DNA of 64,000 bases from Novosphingobium lindaniclasticum LE124 (GTDB taxonomy: Bacteria > Pseudomonadota > Alphaproteobacteria > Sphingomonadales > Sphingomonadaceae), in assembly GCF_000445125.1 (NCBI RefSeq), contig NZ_ATHL01000046.1, positions 1-64,000 on the forward strand, in the 5' to 3' direction. Position numbers and translations under genes: made by a program. This document shows positions 36,221-45,789 of the stretch, one piece after another (within the stretch, counting starts at the first letter, position 1; each line of letters opens with the position of its first letter). The notes beneath the pieces were generated by a model. The model was not told where the DNA came from. It did no database searches and saw only the letters and a list, made by a program, of their open reading frames with translations.

Positions 36221-37255
36221 ATGACCGTCCTCAAGGCCAAATCGTTACTCATGCTGCCGATCTGGTTTCTCCAGCTCGGCACTTCGGCCAAGAGTTTCCT
36301 CGACAATCCGCTGCTGGGCTCACAGCGTTTGAACCGATGGGGACTGCACCGTGCGCGGGTGCGGGCGGCCGGCGCGCTTTGTGGCTGGCGACGGTGGCGG
36401 CTCTCGGGCAAAGTGCGGGCAGACTGGCGCGAGGCTTTCGACAGGGACGGCTTCGTCGCCATCGAGAACGTGATCCCGCCGGAGGAGTTCGCGGCGCTGC
36501 GCCGCGCGATCCTCAGCTACGAGGGCGAGGCGCGGGAAATGCGGCAGGGCGATGCGATCACCCGCCGCCTCGCTGTCGATCCGCAGATGTTCCACGCCGT
36601 TCCCGAACTGCGCCGTCTGCTCGACCGCAAGGATATCAAGGCGCTGTTCCATTACGTCGCGGGCTTCCGGATCGCGCCGCTGCACTACATCCAGACGATC
36701 GTGACTCACGACGCCAGCAACGAGGCGGACCCGCAGGAGACGCTCCATGCCGATGCCTTCCACTCGTCGCTGAAGTCCTGGCTGTTCCTCAATGCGGTTG
36801 CGGCGGACGAGGCGCCGTTCACCTTCGTGCCCGGTTCGCACCGGTTGACCAAAGCGCGGCTCGATTGGGAATATCGCCGCAGCCTGGCCGATCCGACAGC
36901 GATCGACAGGCTCTCGGCGCGCGGCTCGCCCCGGGTGGACGCTGCCGATCTTGCGGAAATGCAGCTGCCCGCGCCGCGCGCGCTGGCCGTGCCCGCCAAC
37001 ACTCTGGTCGTGGCGGATACCTTGGGATTTCACGCGCGAGGCGACTCGGTTCGGCCGATCGAGCGGGTGGAGATCTGGTCCTACGGCCGCCGCAATCCCT
37101 TCGTGCCCTGGCTGGGCGGCGATCCGCTAAGCCTGCCGGGGCTCGCAGAGCGCCGGGTGGGCTGGCTCTGGGCACTACGCGATCGCTTCGAGAACGTCGT
37201 GGGGCAGCCCTGGCGCAAAGTCGGGGTGCGCCGCCCAGTAGATTCGATGGACTGA
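36221..37255 (+). CDS. phytanoyl-CoA dioxygenase (PhyH) family Fe(II)/2-oxoglutarate oxygenase
   Basis: A 344-aa double-stranded beta-helix oxygenase. The facial triad is visible: His176-x-Asp178 in LHADAFHSS and the distal His271 in LGFHARGDS, with an Arg (R279) positioned for 2-oxoglutarate. The sequence PFTFVPGSHRLT is a PhyH hallmark. The ATG at 36221 has no clear ribosome site. It is divergent from the DUF2279 gene and 230 bp upstream of kdsD, so it sits inside the Kdo/capsule region. Such enzymes can hydroxylate lipids or sugars (a Kdo 3-hydroxylase is known elsewhere); the substrate here is unknown. Confidence 0.88.
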   Translation: MTVLKAKSLLMLPIWFLQLGTSAKSFLDNPLLGSQRLNRWGLHRARVRAAGALCGWRRWRLSGKVRADWREAFDRDGFVAIENVIPPEEFAALRRAILSYEGEAREMRQGDAITRRLAVDPQMFHAVPELRRLLDRKDIKALFHYVAGFRIAPLHYIQTIVTHDASNEADPQETLHADAFHSSLKSWLFLNAVAADEAPFTFVPGSHRLTKARLDWEYRRSLADPTAIDRLSARGSPRVDAADLAEMQLPAPRALAVPANTLVVADTLGFHARGDSVRPIERVEIWSYGRRNPFVPWLGGDPLSLPGLAERRVGWLWALRDRFENVVGQPWRKVGVRRPVDSMD

Positions 37256-37485
37256 AAGCTATCTACGTAAGCAATGGAGAGCTGCCGCATCAATAGCTTC
37301 AACAATCAACCTCCGCTACTTGCCGACGCCCGTGCCGAATTTGCGGCAAGTGGAGGATTGGTCGGACATGGCGGGGTTTACATAGGCAATCATGCTGCGT
37401 AGCACAAATTCGCGGATTATGCCCTCGCTTAACAGTACATGTAAGGACTGCGGCGTTGTGCAATGCGGCTAGCAAGGTGTAGGCG

Positions 37486-38562
37486 ATGCGCGGCAATCGG
37501 AAGCACACCAGCAGGGGGGTAAACTTGTCACATTCGGTCGTCCCGATCACCGTCGGGGCCAGCAATCTCATTATTTCCAGGGCGCGGGAAGTCATCGAAA
37601 TCGAGGCGCGCACGTTGGATCTTCTCGGCGCCTCGCTGGGCGCCAGCTTCACCAAGGGCTGCCAGATCCTGGCGGGCGCAACCGGGCGAATCATCGTCGC
37701 CGGCGTCGGCAAATCCGGCCACATCGCCCGCAAGATCGCCGCGACTCTTTCCGCCACTGGCTCACCCGCGATGTACCTGCACCCCGGCGAAGCCGCGCAC
37801 GGCGACCTCGGCATGGTGGTCGAAGGCGACGTGGTGCTGGCCATCTCGAACTCCGGCAACACCGCCGAACTCCAGGTCCTGTTCGACCATACCGAACGCT
37901 GGGGCATCCCGGTCGTGGGCATGACGTCTTACGCCGAATCGCTGGTGGATCGCCGCTCGACGGTGTGCATCCTGCTGCCGATCGCGACCGAGGCCTGCTC
38001 GGCCAACATCGCGCCGACCAGTTCGACCACGCAGCAGCTGGCACTGGGCGATGCCATCGCGATGGTGCTCATGGACATGCAGGGCGTGTCCCGTGAAAGC
38101 CTCAAGGCGCTTCATCCGGGCGGTTCGATCGGTCTGCGCCTGGCATCGGTGAGCCAGCTCATGCACGGCAGCGACAAGCTGCCCCTGGTCGATCTGAACC
38201 TGCCGATGGACGACGTCATCACCTGCATGACCTCGATGGGCTTCGGCATCGCGGGTGTCGTCGATCAGGCAGGCCGTCTGGCAGGCATCATCACCGACGG
38301 CGACTTGCGCCGTCACTTTAAGGTGCTCGACCAGGTCTGCGCCCGCGAGGTGATGACGCCCTGTCCGAAGATGCTCCGCGCCGACATGGCCGCCGAGGAT
38401 GCGCTGCGCTTCCTCAACGATGCACAGATCACATGCGCTTTCGTCGTCGGCGAAGACGGCCCGAACTGCGCCGTGGTCGAGGACGAGATGGTCGCCACGA
38501 TCAACCAGATCCCCGTCGGCATCATCCATGTGCATGACTTCCTCCGCTCGGGACTGAGCTGA
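37486..38562 (+). CDS. kdsD: arabinose-5-phosphate isomerase (KdsD/KpsF/GutQ family)
   Basis: A 358-aa enzyme converting ribulose 5-phosphate to arabinose 5-phosphate, the first committed sugar of Kdo synthesis. The N-terminal SIS domain has GVGKSGHIARKIAATL, HPGEAAHGDLG and ISNSGNTAE; two CBS domains follow (about 215-350, SMGFGIAGVVDQ and IITDGDLRRHF). There are two candidate starts: ATG 37486, or TTG 37525 with AGGGGGG six bases upstream, which is the better ribosome site. The CMP-Kdo synthetase gene follows directly (8 bp). Proximity to the KpsC-like gene suggests a capsule-dedicated copy (kpsF-like) or the housekeeping one. Confidence 0.93.
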   Translation: MRGNRKHTSRGVNLSHSVVPITVGASNLIISRAREVIEIEARTLDLLGASLGASFTKGCQILAGATGRIIVAGVGKSGHIARKIAATLSATGSPAMYLHPGEAAHGDLGMVVEGDVVLAISNSGNTAELQVLFDHTERWGIPVVGMTSYAESLVDRRSTVCILLPIATEACSANIAPTSSTTQQLALGDAIAMVLMDMQGVSRESLKALHPGGSIGLRLASVSQLMHGSDKLPLVDLNLPMDDVITCMTSMGFGIAGVVDQAGRLAGIITDGDLRRHFKVLDQVCAREVMTPCPKMLRADMAAEDALRFLNDAQITCAFVVGEDGPNCAVVEDEMVATINQIPVGIIHVHDFLRSGLS

Positions 38563-38569
38563 CCCTCCC

Positions 38570-39391
38570 GTGACTTCAGCCAGTGTTGCCGCGAGTTTCG
38601 CGATCGTCATCCCGGCGCGCTTCGCGTCGAGCCGCTATCCGGGCAAGCCGCTCGTCCGCCTCGCCGGCGCCACGGGCGAGGAGCGCAGCCTGATCCGGCG
38701 TAGCTGGGACTGCGCCATGGGCGTTCCCGGCGCCGCCGGGGTCTGGGTGGCCACGGACGACGAGAGGATCGCCGCCGAAGTGGATAGCTTCGGCGGACAG
38801 GTCGTCATGACTTCTCCCGATTGCGCCAACGGTACCGAGCGCTGCGCGGAAGCGATCGCCACGCTGGGCCCGGTGGCGGACGTCGTGGTGAACCTTCAGG
38901 GCGATGCGCCGCTTTCCCCTGCAGGCGTGGTGCCCGCCCTGGTCGAGCGGTTGCTCCAGGATCCCGAAGCGATCATGGCAACGCCCGCCGTGCGGGCGTC
39001 CCGCTCTGTCTACGAGCATCTGGTCCACGACCAGGCCGAAGGCCGTGTGGGCGGAACCACGGCCGTGATCGATGGGCGCGGGCGCGCGCTTTACTTCTCG
39101 AAGCGGGTGCTGCCCTACCTTCCCGCGGAAGCGGCAGCGCGGGAGTTCCCGCCGGTGCACTTGCACCTGGGTCTCTATGCCTATCGGCGCGAGGCGCTGG
39201 AGCGCTACGTCGCCGCACCGCCGTGCGAACTCGAACTGCTCGAAGGGTTGGAACAGCTGCGGTTCCTCGATCTTGGCCTGCCGGTTTCGGTGGTCACGCT
39301 CGATCCCCTGTCGTGGGACGCGATCGAGTTGAACAACCCCGGCGACAAGCCGGTGATCGAACGCATCCTCAAGGAACGCGGCATAGCCTAG
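38570..39391 (+). CDS. kdsB: CMP-Kdo synthetase (3-deoxy-manno-octulosonate cytidylyltransferase)
   Basis: A 273-aa nucleotidyltransferase activating Kdo with CTP. Characteristic segments are IPARFASSRYPGKPL at the N-terminus, NGTERCAEA, VVNLQGDAPL (metal-binding Asp) and HLHLGLYAYRREAL. The start is a GTG at 38570, 7 bp after the kdsD stop, without an obvious ribosome site, so translational coupling to kdsD is likely. A perfect hairpin follows the stop. Confidence 0.93.
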   Translation: MTSASVAASFAIVIPARFASSRYPGKPLVRLAGATGEERSLIRRSWDCAMGVPGAAGVWVATDDERIAAEVDSFGGQVVMTSPDCANGTERCAEAIATLGPVADVVVNLQGDAPLSPAGVVPALVERLLQDPEAIMATPAVRASRSVYEHLVHDQAEGRVGGTTAVIDGRGRALYFSKRVLPYLPAEAAAREFPPVHLHLGLYAYRREALERYVAAPPCELELLEGLEQLRFLDLGLPVSVVTLDPLSWDAIELNNPGDKPVIERILKERGIA

Positions 39392-39395
39392 GGAA

Positions 39396-39419
39396 GAGGG
39401 CGCCGCTCCGGGCGCCCTC
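39396..39419. terminator. bidirectional terminator between kdsB and kdsA
   Basis: A 9-bp perfect stem GAGGGCGCC/GGCGCCCTC with a 6-base loop, followed by CTTTCC on the plus strand. It lies between two convergent genes. Confidence 0.8.
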
Positions 39420-39427
39420 CTTTCCGT

Positions 39428-40270
39428 TCAGTCGATGTCGAGCGGCGGGAACGCCTTGACCAGCCGGTCTATCGCCTGCACCTGCTCCAGATAGGCGCGC
39501 AGCCGGTCGAGCGGCAGCGCACAAGGGCCGTCGCAAAGCGCCTTGTCCGGGTCGGGATGGGCTTCCAGGAACAGCCCGGCGATGCCCAGCGCCATGCCGG
39601 CCCGCGTCAAGGCGGCTGCCTGGGTGCGGCGGCCGTCGGCGCTGTCCGGGCGGCCGCCCGGTCGCTGGAGGGCGTGGGTGGCGTCGAACACCACCGGGGC
39701 CATAGCCTTCATCTCGTCCATCCCCAGCATGTCCACGACGAGGTTGTTGTAGCCGAACGAGGAGCCGCGCTCGCACAGCAGCACCTGGCCGTTGCCCGCC
39801 TCCTCGCACTTGCGGATGATGTGGCGCATTTCCTGCGGGGCCAGGAACTGGGGCTTCTTCACGTTGATCACCTTGCCCGTGCGCGCCAGCGCCACGACGA
39901 GGTCGGTCTGCCGCGCCAGGAAGGCCGGTAGCTGGAGAATGTCCGCCACTTCGGCAACCGCTTCCGCCTGGAAGGGTTCGTGAACGTCCGTCAGCACCGG
40001 CACACCGAAGCGGTCCTTCACGTCTGCCAGGATCCTCATGCCCTCTTCCAGGCCCGGTCCCCGGAAAGAGGAGATCGAGGATCGGTTCGCCTTGTCGAAG
40101 CTGGCCTTGAACACATAGGGTATGCCGAGATCGCCTGTCACGCGCACGAATTCGGCCGCTACGTCCATCACCGCCTCGCGGCTTTCCATGACATTCATCC
40201 CGCCGATCAGGACGAACGGGCGGTCGTTCGCGAAAGTCAGGTCAGGCAGCAGGGTAACGGAGGGGATCAT
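39428..40270 (-). CDS. kdsA: 3-deoxy-8-phosphooctulonate synthase (Kdo-8-P synthase)
   Basis: A 280-aa TIM-barrel enzyme condensing phosphoenolpyruvate with arabinose 5-phosphate. Typical motifs include [36 protein letters not shown] and [17 protein letters not shown]. The ATG at 40270 matches the normal family N-terminus. With kdsD and kdsB on the converging strand, the three genes give arabinose 5-P, Kdo-8-P and CMP-Kdo; the Kdo-8-P phosphatase (kdsC) is not in this window. Confidence 0.95.
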   Translation of the reverse strand: MIPSVTLLPDLTFANDRPFVLIGGMNVMESREAVMDVAAEFVRVTGDLGIPYVFKASFDKANRSSISSFRGPGLEEGMRILADVKDRFGVPVLTDVHEPFQAEAVAEVADILQLPAFLARQTDLVVALARTGKVINVKKPQFLAPQEMRHIIRKCEEAGNGQVLLCERGSSFGYNNLVVDMLGMDEMKAMAPVVFDATHALQRPGGRPDSADGRRTQAAALTRAGMALGIAGLFLEAHPDPDKALCDGPCALPLDRLRAYLEQVQAIDRLVKAFPPLDID

Positions 40271-40472
40271 GGCTGTTTTCGGTCCTTGTGGATACCGTCC
40301 CGCCGTTGCCGGGCCGCGCGCCGGCGTCAAGAGCTTTGGATGATCGCACTGGGGGCTGGCATGGGCGCGCAGGTAATTGGGGCTTTCGCCGGATGGAGGC
40401 TTCGCGCCGGCCGAAAGGATGGTTATTCAGAACGCCTTCGCAAGGCTTTCGCGCCGTCATGAGGATACGATA

Positions 40473-41279
40473 ATGCCCCACCCCTTAGGCATCGACAGGC
40501 GCACGGTTGCCGGAATGGGCCCTATCGAACATGTCGGCCTGGCAGCGGACCTTGGCTGCAAGGCGGTGTCGCTTGGGCTGGAGCAGCCTTCCAGCGGGCG
40601 CGAAGGCTATGCGGCGTGGAGCCTGCGCGAGGATGCGTTGCTGCGGCGCGAAGTCCGGGCCGCGCTGACGGGCGCCGGGCTGCGGATCGGCCTGGGCGAG
40701 GGCATCGAAGTTTCCTCCCTCAAGTCGCCGGGCGACCATGCCGCCGACCTCGATCTCTTCGCCGAGCTCGGCACCCGCCGCATCGGCGCCCGCGACAACG
40801 GTCTCGAGCGCGCGCCTGCTTTCGACTACATCGCCCGCCTCGCCGAAATGGCCCGTGAGCGGGACATGGACTTCGCCTTCGAGTTTTCGCCGGTCATGAC
40901 CTTGCGCAATCTCCGCGAAGCGTTGGATCTCGTGGCGCATATCGGCGGAGACCGGGTGAGCGTGACGGTGGATGCGCTGCACTTCTTCCGCTCCGGCGGC
41001 GCCGTGCGCGAACTGGCGGAACTCGATGCCGCGCTGATCGGCCATGTTCGCCTTTGCGACGGGGCATTGAAGGCGGCGATGGCACATGCCGAGGAAGAGG
41101 AACGCGGGCGGCTGATCCCCGGAGAGGGCGAATTGCCGCTGCGCGAATTCGTGGACGCCCTGCCGCGCGGAAAGACCCTGGGGCTGGACCTCTCGCTCCC
41201 GCAGGCGGCGCTGGGCGTGGAAGCGGCGCGCGACTACCTGGTGGAAGTGACGGCGCGGACGCGGGCGCTGCTGGCGTGA
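40473..41279 (+). CDS. sugar phosphate isomerase/epimerase (xylose-isomerase-like TIM barrel)
   Basis: A 268-aa AP-endonuclease-2/xylose-isomerase-like barrel protein. Segments such as MDFAFEFSPVMTLRN, VSVTVDALHFFRSGG and LIGHVRLCDG place acidic and His residues where metal ligands occur in this superfamily. GAGG lies eight bases before the ATG at 40473. It diverges from kdsA. The substrate is unknown; a catabolic or keto-sugar isomerase role is equally possible. Confidence 0.8.
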   Translation: MPHPLGIDRRTVAGMGPIEHVGLAADLGCKAVSLGLEQPSSGREGYAAWSLREDALLRREVRAALTGAGLRIGLGEGIEVSSLKSPGDHAADLDLFAELGTRRIGARDNGLERAPAFDYIARLAEMARERDMDFAFEFSPVMTLRNLREALDLVAHIGGDRVSVTVDALHFFRSGGAVRELAELDAALIGHVRLCDGALKAAMAHAEEEERGRLIPGEGELPLREFVDALPRGKTLGLDLSLPQAALGVEAARDYLVEVTARTRALLA

Positions 41280-41566
41280 CGGCCCGGTCGGGGGCGCAGC
41301 CGTTCCGAGCAACGCCGAGCTATCGTTAAATTCTTGCAACGATCTGTTATCCAAACGGATAGTGGAGAATAGAGCCGCCACCGAACGCAGTATCGGACGC
41401 GTAGAGAATGGCGCCTGACGCCGTTCATACCGAGCCGTCGGTGCAGGGAACGATCGGATCGTCGGGGGGCGAACGATCGATCCGTGGCGGGAGCGCGGCA
41501 CGCCGCGCTCGGGACACGTCATCCACCGGCGGCTCTTTTTTTACGATCCGGTCGTCCTCGGCTCGC

Positions 41567-41845
41567 TCAAGGCGAGGGATCCGCAGGCGCCTGCAACGGT
41601 GCCCCGCCGGGAGCGAGGCGATGGGGATCGGGGCGGCTCCACAGGCTGATGGAAAGCCACAGGATGACGATGGCGATGGCGAACACGCCGAAAATCGCCG
41701 CGAGAATATGGGGCAGGATTGGCAGGGAGGAATTTCTCCCGGTTTGCAGGCCAGCCATGAGCGGCGGCTGACCGGAATCCCCGTGAACGGCTACGTCCTG
41801 CGGCAAGCCTGCACGCGCCGAATCGATCTCGACCTGATCCCGCAT
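41567..41845 (-). CDS. small single-TM protein
   Basis: A 92-aa protein with one strong hydrophobic segment near the middle (HILAAIFGVFAIAIVILWLS), a polar N-terminus and a Pro-rich C-terminus. GAAAGGAACCGGAAGG lies directly before the ATG at 41845. It lies downstream of the pair of related TM proteins at 41963 and 42724 and in the same orientation, but its sequence is not clearly related to them. Function unknown. Confidence 0.5.
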   Translation of the reverse strand: MRDQVEIDSARAGLPQDVAVHGDSGQPPLMAGLQTGRNSSLPILPHILAAIFGVFAIAIVILWLSISLWSRPDPHRLAPGGAPLQAPADPSP

Positions 41846-41962
41846 CCTTCCGGTTCCTTTCACCGGGACTCGGCGCTGCGCTATCGGCAACGTCGGTCCT
41901 TCTGTTTCTCCCGCGTGAAGAACAGGGCAAGTTGCGGCATCAGGCAAGCGAAATCGGCAGGG

Positions 41963-42169
41963 TCAGTTTCCGAGCGCGTGCTCTTCCGCCGTTACCGGAT
42001 GGCCCTGGGCGGGCGGCTGATCCCACCAGGCGCGCGAAATCCAGATCGCCGACATGGCCAAAATCGCAAGAACGAGGCTGGCCAGCAGGACATAGCGCAC
42101 GATATGGGGCGTGCTGCCGGAACGGGCTTCGTCCTCGTCCAGATGAACTTCATCACCGACACGTTGCAT
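41963..42169 (-). CDS. small single-TM protein, paralogue of the one at 42724
   Basis: A 68-aa protein with an acidic N-terminus (EVHLDEDEARSGS) and one TM segment (IVRYVLLASLVLAILAMSAI). The N-terminal ~45 residues align without gaps to the protein at 42724-42999 (VRYVLL.SLVLAI.AMSAIWI is shared), so the two are tandem paralogues separated by a DUF1810 gene. GGGAG lies upstream of the ATG. The short C-terminal tail is not conserved. Function unknown. Confidence 0.7.
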   Translation of the reverse strand: MQRVGDEVHLDEDEARSGSTPHIVRYVLLASLVLAILAMSAIWISRAWWDQPPAQGHPVTAEEHALGN

Positions 42170-42285
42170 CTCGGCTCTCCCATGGCCCGACAGCTTTTGG
42201 GAGCGGCTCTGCGGCCGCAATGCAATGAGGGCCGACGACGTAAACGCTGGATGGTGCATTTGGTTCCCGGCTTTTTGACCTCGGA

Positions 42286-42720
42286 TCATTTTGTCCGGGG
42301 AGCCGTCAGGCCGACTATCCGTAGCGTGTTCTCGTCCCGCCGTCCTTCGAAGAACCCGTCGATCGCGCGGCCGAAAAGCGCGCCGCCGCCTGCCGCTTCG
42401 AACAGTGTCAGGGAACTGCGCAATTTCATCGCATCCAGCTCGCCCAGGATCGTCGCGGCACTGCGCTCCGGTTGCCAGCAGAGCATCAGCTGGACGCATT
42501 CGCGAAGCCGCGCGCCCAACAACGGATGGGCGAGGTAAGCCTTAGCCTCGGACAGTGTCGAAATGGCGTAGAAGCGCGCGGTCTCGCTGCGACCAAGCCC
42601 GGCGACTTGCGGAAATATGTACCAGATCCAGTGACTGCGCTTGCTGCCGCGCTGCAATTCCGCAACGACGCTCGGGTAATCGCGCGATTGCGCCTCGACG
42701 AAGCGGTCGAGCGCGGCCAT
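42286..42720 (-). CDS. DUF1810 family protein
   Basis: A 144-aa cytoplasmic protein with DUF1810 hallmarks: RFVEAQSRDYPSVVAEL at the N-terminus, KRSHWIWYIFPQVAGLG, FYAISTLSEAKAYLAHPLLG and a terminal DENTLRIVG segment. The family is common, and no activity is known to me. Its ATG lies 3 bp after the stop of the upstream small membrane protein gene, so the two are probably translated together. Confidence 0.9.
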   Translation of the reverse strand: MAALDRFVEAQSRDYPSVVAELQRGSKRSHWIWYIFPQVAGLGRSETARFYAISTLSEAKAYLAHPLLGARLRECVQLMLCWQPERSAATILGELDAMKLRSSLTLFEAAGGGALFGRAIDGFFEGRRDENTLRIVGLTAPRTK

Positions 42721-42723
42721 CGC

Positions 42724-42999
42724 TCAGTTCTGGCTGGCGCCCTGGTTCTGCGCCGGTTCGGGGCTCTGGACACCCGGCTGCGCCTGGGGATCGACATCGC
42801 CGCGTTCGACGGCCTGCCGCGTGTCGGCAGGTCCGCCGGTGTCGTCGGGCGCCTGCACCGCGCCGAAGATCCAGATCGCGGACATGGCAGCGATGGCCAG
42901 CACCAGGCTGATCAGCAGGACGTAGCGCACGACATTGGGCGTGGCGCCTGCGCGCGCTTCGGTCTTCTCGACGTGGATTTCCTCTCCGCGGCTTTCCAT
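42724..42999 (-). CDS. small single-TM protein, paralogue of the one at 41963
   Basis: A 91-aa protein: a charged N-terminus (EEIHVEKTEARAGA), one TM segment (VVRYVLLISLVLAIAAMSAI) and a Gln/Pro/Asp-rich soluble tail of about 45 residues. The ATG at 42999 is chosen because GGGAG precedes it and because it aligns gap-free with the start of the 41963 paralogue; longer starts at 43005 and 43029 are possible. The next gene (DUF1810) follows after 3 bp. Confidence 0.7.
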   Translation of the reverse strand: MESRGEEIHVEKTEARAGATPNVVRYVLLISLVLAIAAMSAIWIFGAVQAPDDTGGPADTRQAVERGDVDPQAQPGVQSPEPAQNQGASQN

Positions 43000-43101
43000 G
43001 GACATCTCCCGGTTCTCGGCCCGACGCATTTCGCACGCAGCCCTTCCTGGGGATCAACGCGTCACATTGGAGGGCGTTCCGGCAAGGTCCGATACGAAAA
43101 A

Positions 43102-43127
43102 GGGCCGGATGCAGCGGCATCCGACCC
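43102..43127 (-). terminator. terminator of dapD
   Basis: On the minus strand an 11-bp stem GGGTCGGATGC/GCATCCGGCCC (one G-T pair, loop CGCT) is followed by TTTTTCG: a standard intrinsic terminator 26 bp after the dapD stop. Confidence 0.85.
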
Positions 43128-43152
43128 CATTTCGCAATCATCGAGCGCGCGA

Positions 43153-43989
<837 letters not shown>

Positions 43990-44234
43990 GTTCGCGTCTC
44001 CAGAAAGTCGGCCAAAAAGGCAGGTTTGCAGGCGCGCCTAGAGGCTGCGGGAGGCGAGGACAAGAAAGAAGGATGCAATCGGCACAAGCTGCGCGCCGCT
44101 TCGTTGCGCGCTGGAGCATTCTCTAATTAGGTGGAATCACCTGATGGCTCGGAAAGGGCGTCAAACCAGAAAGTTGGAGTGGTCGATCCGATGCAGTCGG
44201 ATCGGAAACCGCTCCAGTCGCCCGGTGCGCTCGT

Positions 44235-44987
44235 TCAGCCTACCGGGGTGAGCTGGGCCGAATCGATGTGCCAGCGTCGCTGGTCGGCGCTGGCGCCGTC
44301 GATATCGTTGACGCGCCGCACGACATATGTTCCGCGAAAGCGCTGGCGAGTGCCATCATTCAGCGTGGCGTCCACCGTCACCGGCACCGGCTGGTAGATC
44401 GAGCCTGCACCGGCATCGCCCGGCTCCAGCCTGCCGATGGTGACATGGGTGGAGCGGGTATGGGCGAAGCCGGACTGGAACTTGTCGAGCGTCTGGTTCG
44501 GCGGGCCGTTGTCGCCCCATTGCTGCCAGGCCGTTCCATAGTCGCGCGCGTTGAGCGCGGAATAGTAGCGCTCCACGACGGCGGCGGCGGCTTCCTTGCT
44601 CCTGGGATCGATCCCGCACTCGGGCATCCGATCGCCCTTGGAATCGAAGAGCGTGCAGCTGCGGGCGATCTCGTCCTCGATCATCGCGCAGCTGTTGGCG
44701 ACGTTGCAGGGTGGGTGGGTCGCGGGGGAGACGTTGCGGCACAAGTCCGCGCGCTTCTGTGCGGCGGTGGCGCCGATTTCGTCCGCACAGGAAAGCGGGT
44801 CGGACGACGCCGTGCTCTGCGCGGCCGGCGTTGCGGATGCGACCGGCTCCGCGGCCCGGGGCGCCGTGTCCGTGACCTGCGGGCTTTCGGTCGCTTCCTC
44901 GCGGGAAGGCGAACCGCAGGCCGAAAGGGCGAGAATGCAAGCCCATGGCAGAGCCTGCACCAGCGAATTGCGTCGCGTGACCATCAT
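44235..44987 (-). CDS. hypothetical lipoprotein with NTF2-like C-terminal part
   Basis: A 250-aa predicted lipoprotein: signal with lipobox LSAC (Cys24), an Ala/Ser/Thr-rich linker to about residue 65, and a cysteine-containing segment (SCADEIG...CRNV...CNVANSC). A C-terminal domain follows, beginning VERYYSALNARDYGTAWQQWG, a pattern seen in NTF2-like/DUF-type envelope proteins. AGGAGACG lies before the paired ATGs. It is downstream of gmk in the same direction. Function unknown. Confidence 0.75.
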   Translation of the reverse strand: MMVTRRNSLVQALPWACILALSACGSPSREEATESPQVTDTAPRAAEPVASATPAAQSTASSDPLSCADEIGATAAQKRADLCRNVSPATHPPCNVANSCAMIEDEIARSCTLFDSKGDRMPECGIDPRSKEAAAAVVERYYSALNARDYGTAWQQWGDNGPPNQTLDKFQSGFAHTRSTHVTIGRLEPGDAGAGSIYQPVPVTVDATLNDGTRQRFRGTYVVRRVNDIDGASADQRRWHIDSAQLTPVG

Positions 44988-45056
44988 CGTCTCCTGTTCC
45001 CGGCTAACTACGCGCGAAACCGGAACAAGTGCCCGTGCCGCGCGGGAAAACGGGTG

Positions 45057-45710
45057 TCAGGGAACCATCAGTTCGCGCACGAAGCCGATCAGGCCGGTCT
45101 GACGGGCGCGGCGCATGCGTTCGGCGTAGAGGATCTGCTCCACTTTGTCGAAGCACTGGGCGATGTCGTCGTTGACCACCACATAGTCGTAGCCGTCCCA
45201 GTGGCTGATTTCCGAACGGGCGCGTTCCATGCGGGCGGCGATCACGTCCATGCTGTCGGTTCCGCGCCCGGTGAGGCGGCGGCGCAGTTCGTCGATGCTG
45301 GGCGGCAGCAGGAATACGCGCACCACGTCGCGCTCCAGCTTCTGATAGAGCTGCTGGGTGCCTTGCCAATCGATGTCGAAGAGATAGTCCTGCCCGTCTT
45401 TGAGCCCGGCCTTCACTTGGGCTTTCGGGGTGCCATAGGAGTGGCCGAACACGGTCGCCCATTCCAGGAAGTCCTCGTCCGCCACCATGCGGTCGAACTG
45501 TTCGCGGCTGACGAAGTGGTAGTCCTTGCCGTCCACTTCGCCCGGTCGCGGGGCGCGGGTGGTGCAGGACACCGAGTTGCGGATGTGCGGATCGCGTTCG
45601 AGCAGCATGCGTGCGATCGTCGTCTTGCCGGCGCCGGAGGGCGAGGACAGGATGAGCATCAGCCCGCGACGGGCAAGCGTATCGGCAGGATTTTCCGGGG
45701 AGTTGACCAT
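45057..45710 (-). CDS. gmk: guanylate kinase
   Basis: A 217-aa kinase phosphorylating GMP to GDP. P-loop SSPSGAGKTT is at about residues 22-31. GMP-binding segments SVSCTTRAPRPGEVDGKDYHF, slightly diverged in usual positions, and IDWQGTQQL follow, with the lid region around residue 140. The ATG at 45710 gives a normal-length protein. It is an essential housekeeping gene. Confidence 0.96.
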   Translation of the reverse strand: MVNSPENPADTLARRGLMLILSSPSGAGKTTIARMLLERDPHIRNSVSCTTRAPRPGEVDGKDYHFVSREQFDRMVADEDFLEWATVFGHSYGTPKAQVKAGLKDGQDYLFDIDWQGTQQLYQKLERDVVRVFLLPPSIDELRRRLTGRGTDSMDVIAARMERARSEISHWDGYDYVVVNDDIAQCFDKVEQILYAERMRRARQTGLIGFVRELMVP

Positions 45711-45789
45711 GTGCCCCGATGCCGATGACCGGCGGGCAAATCAAGAGGGCAAATCAGGCGGCGTTCGCGTGAAGGGCCGGAAACGCCCG

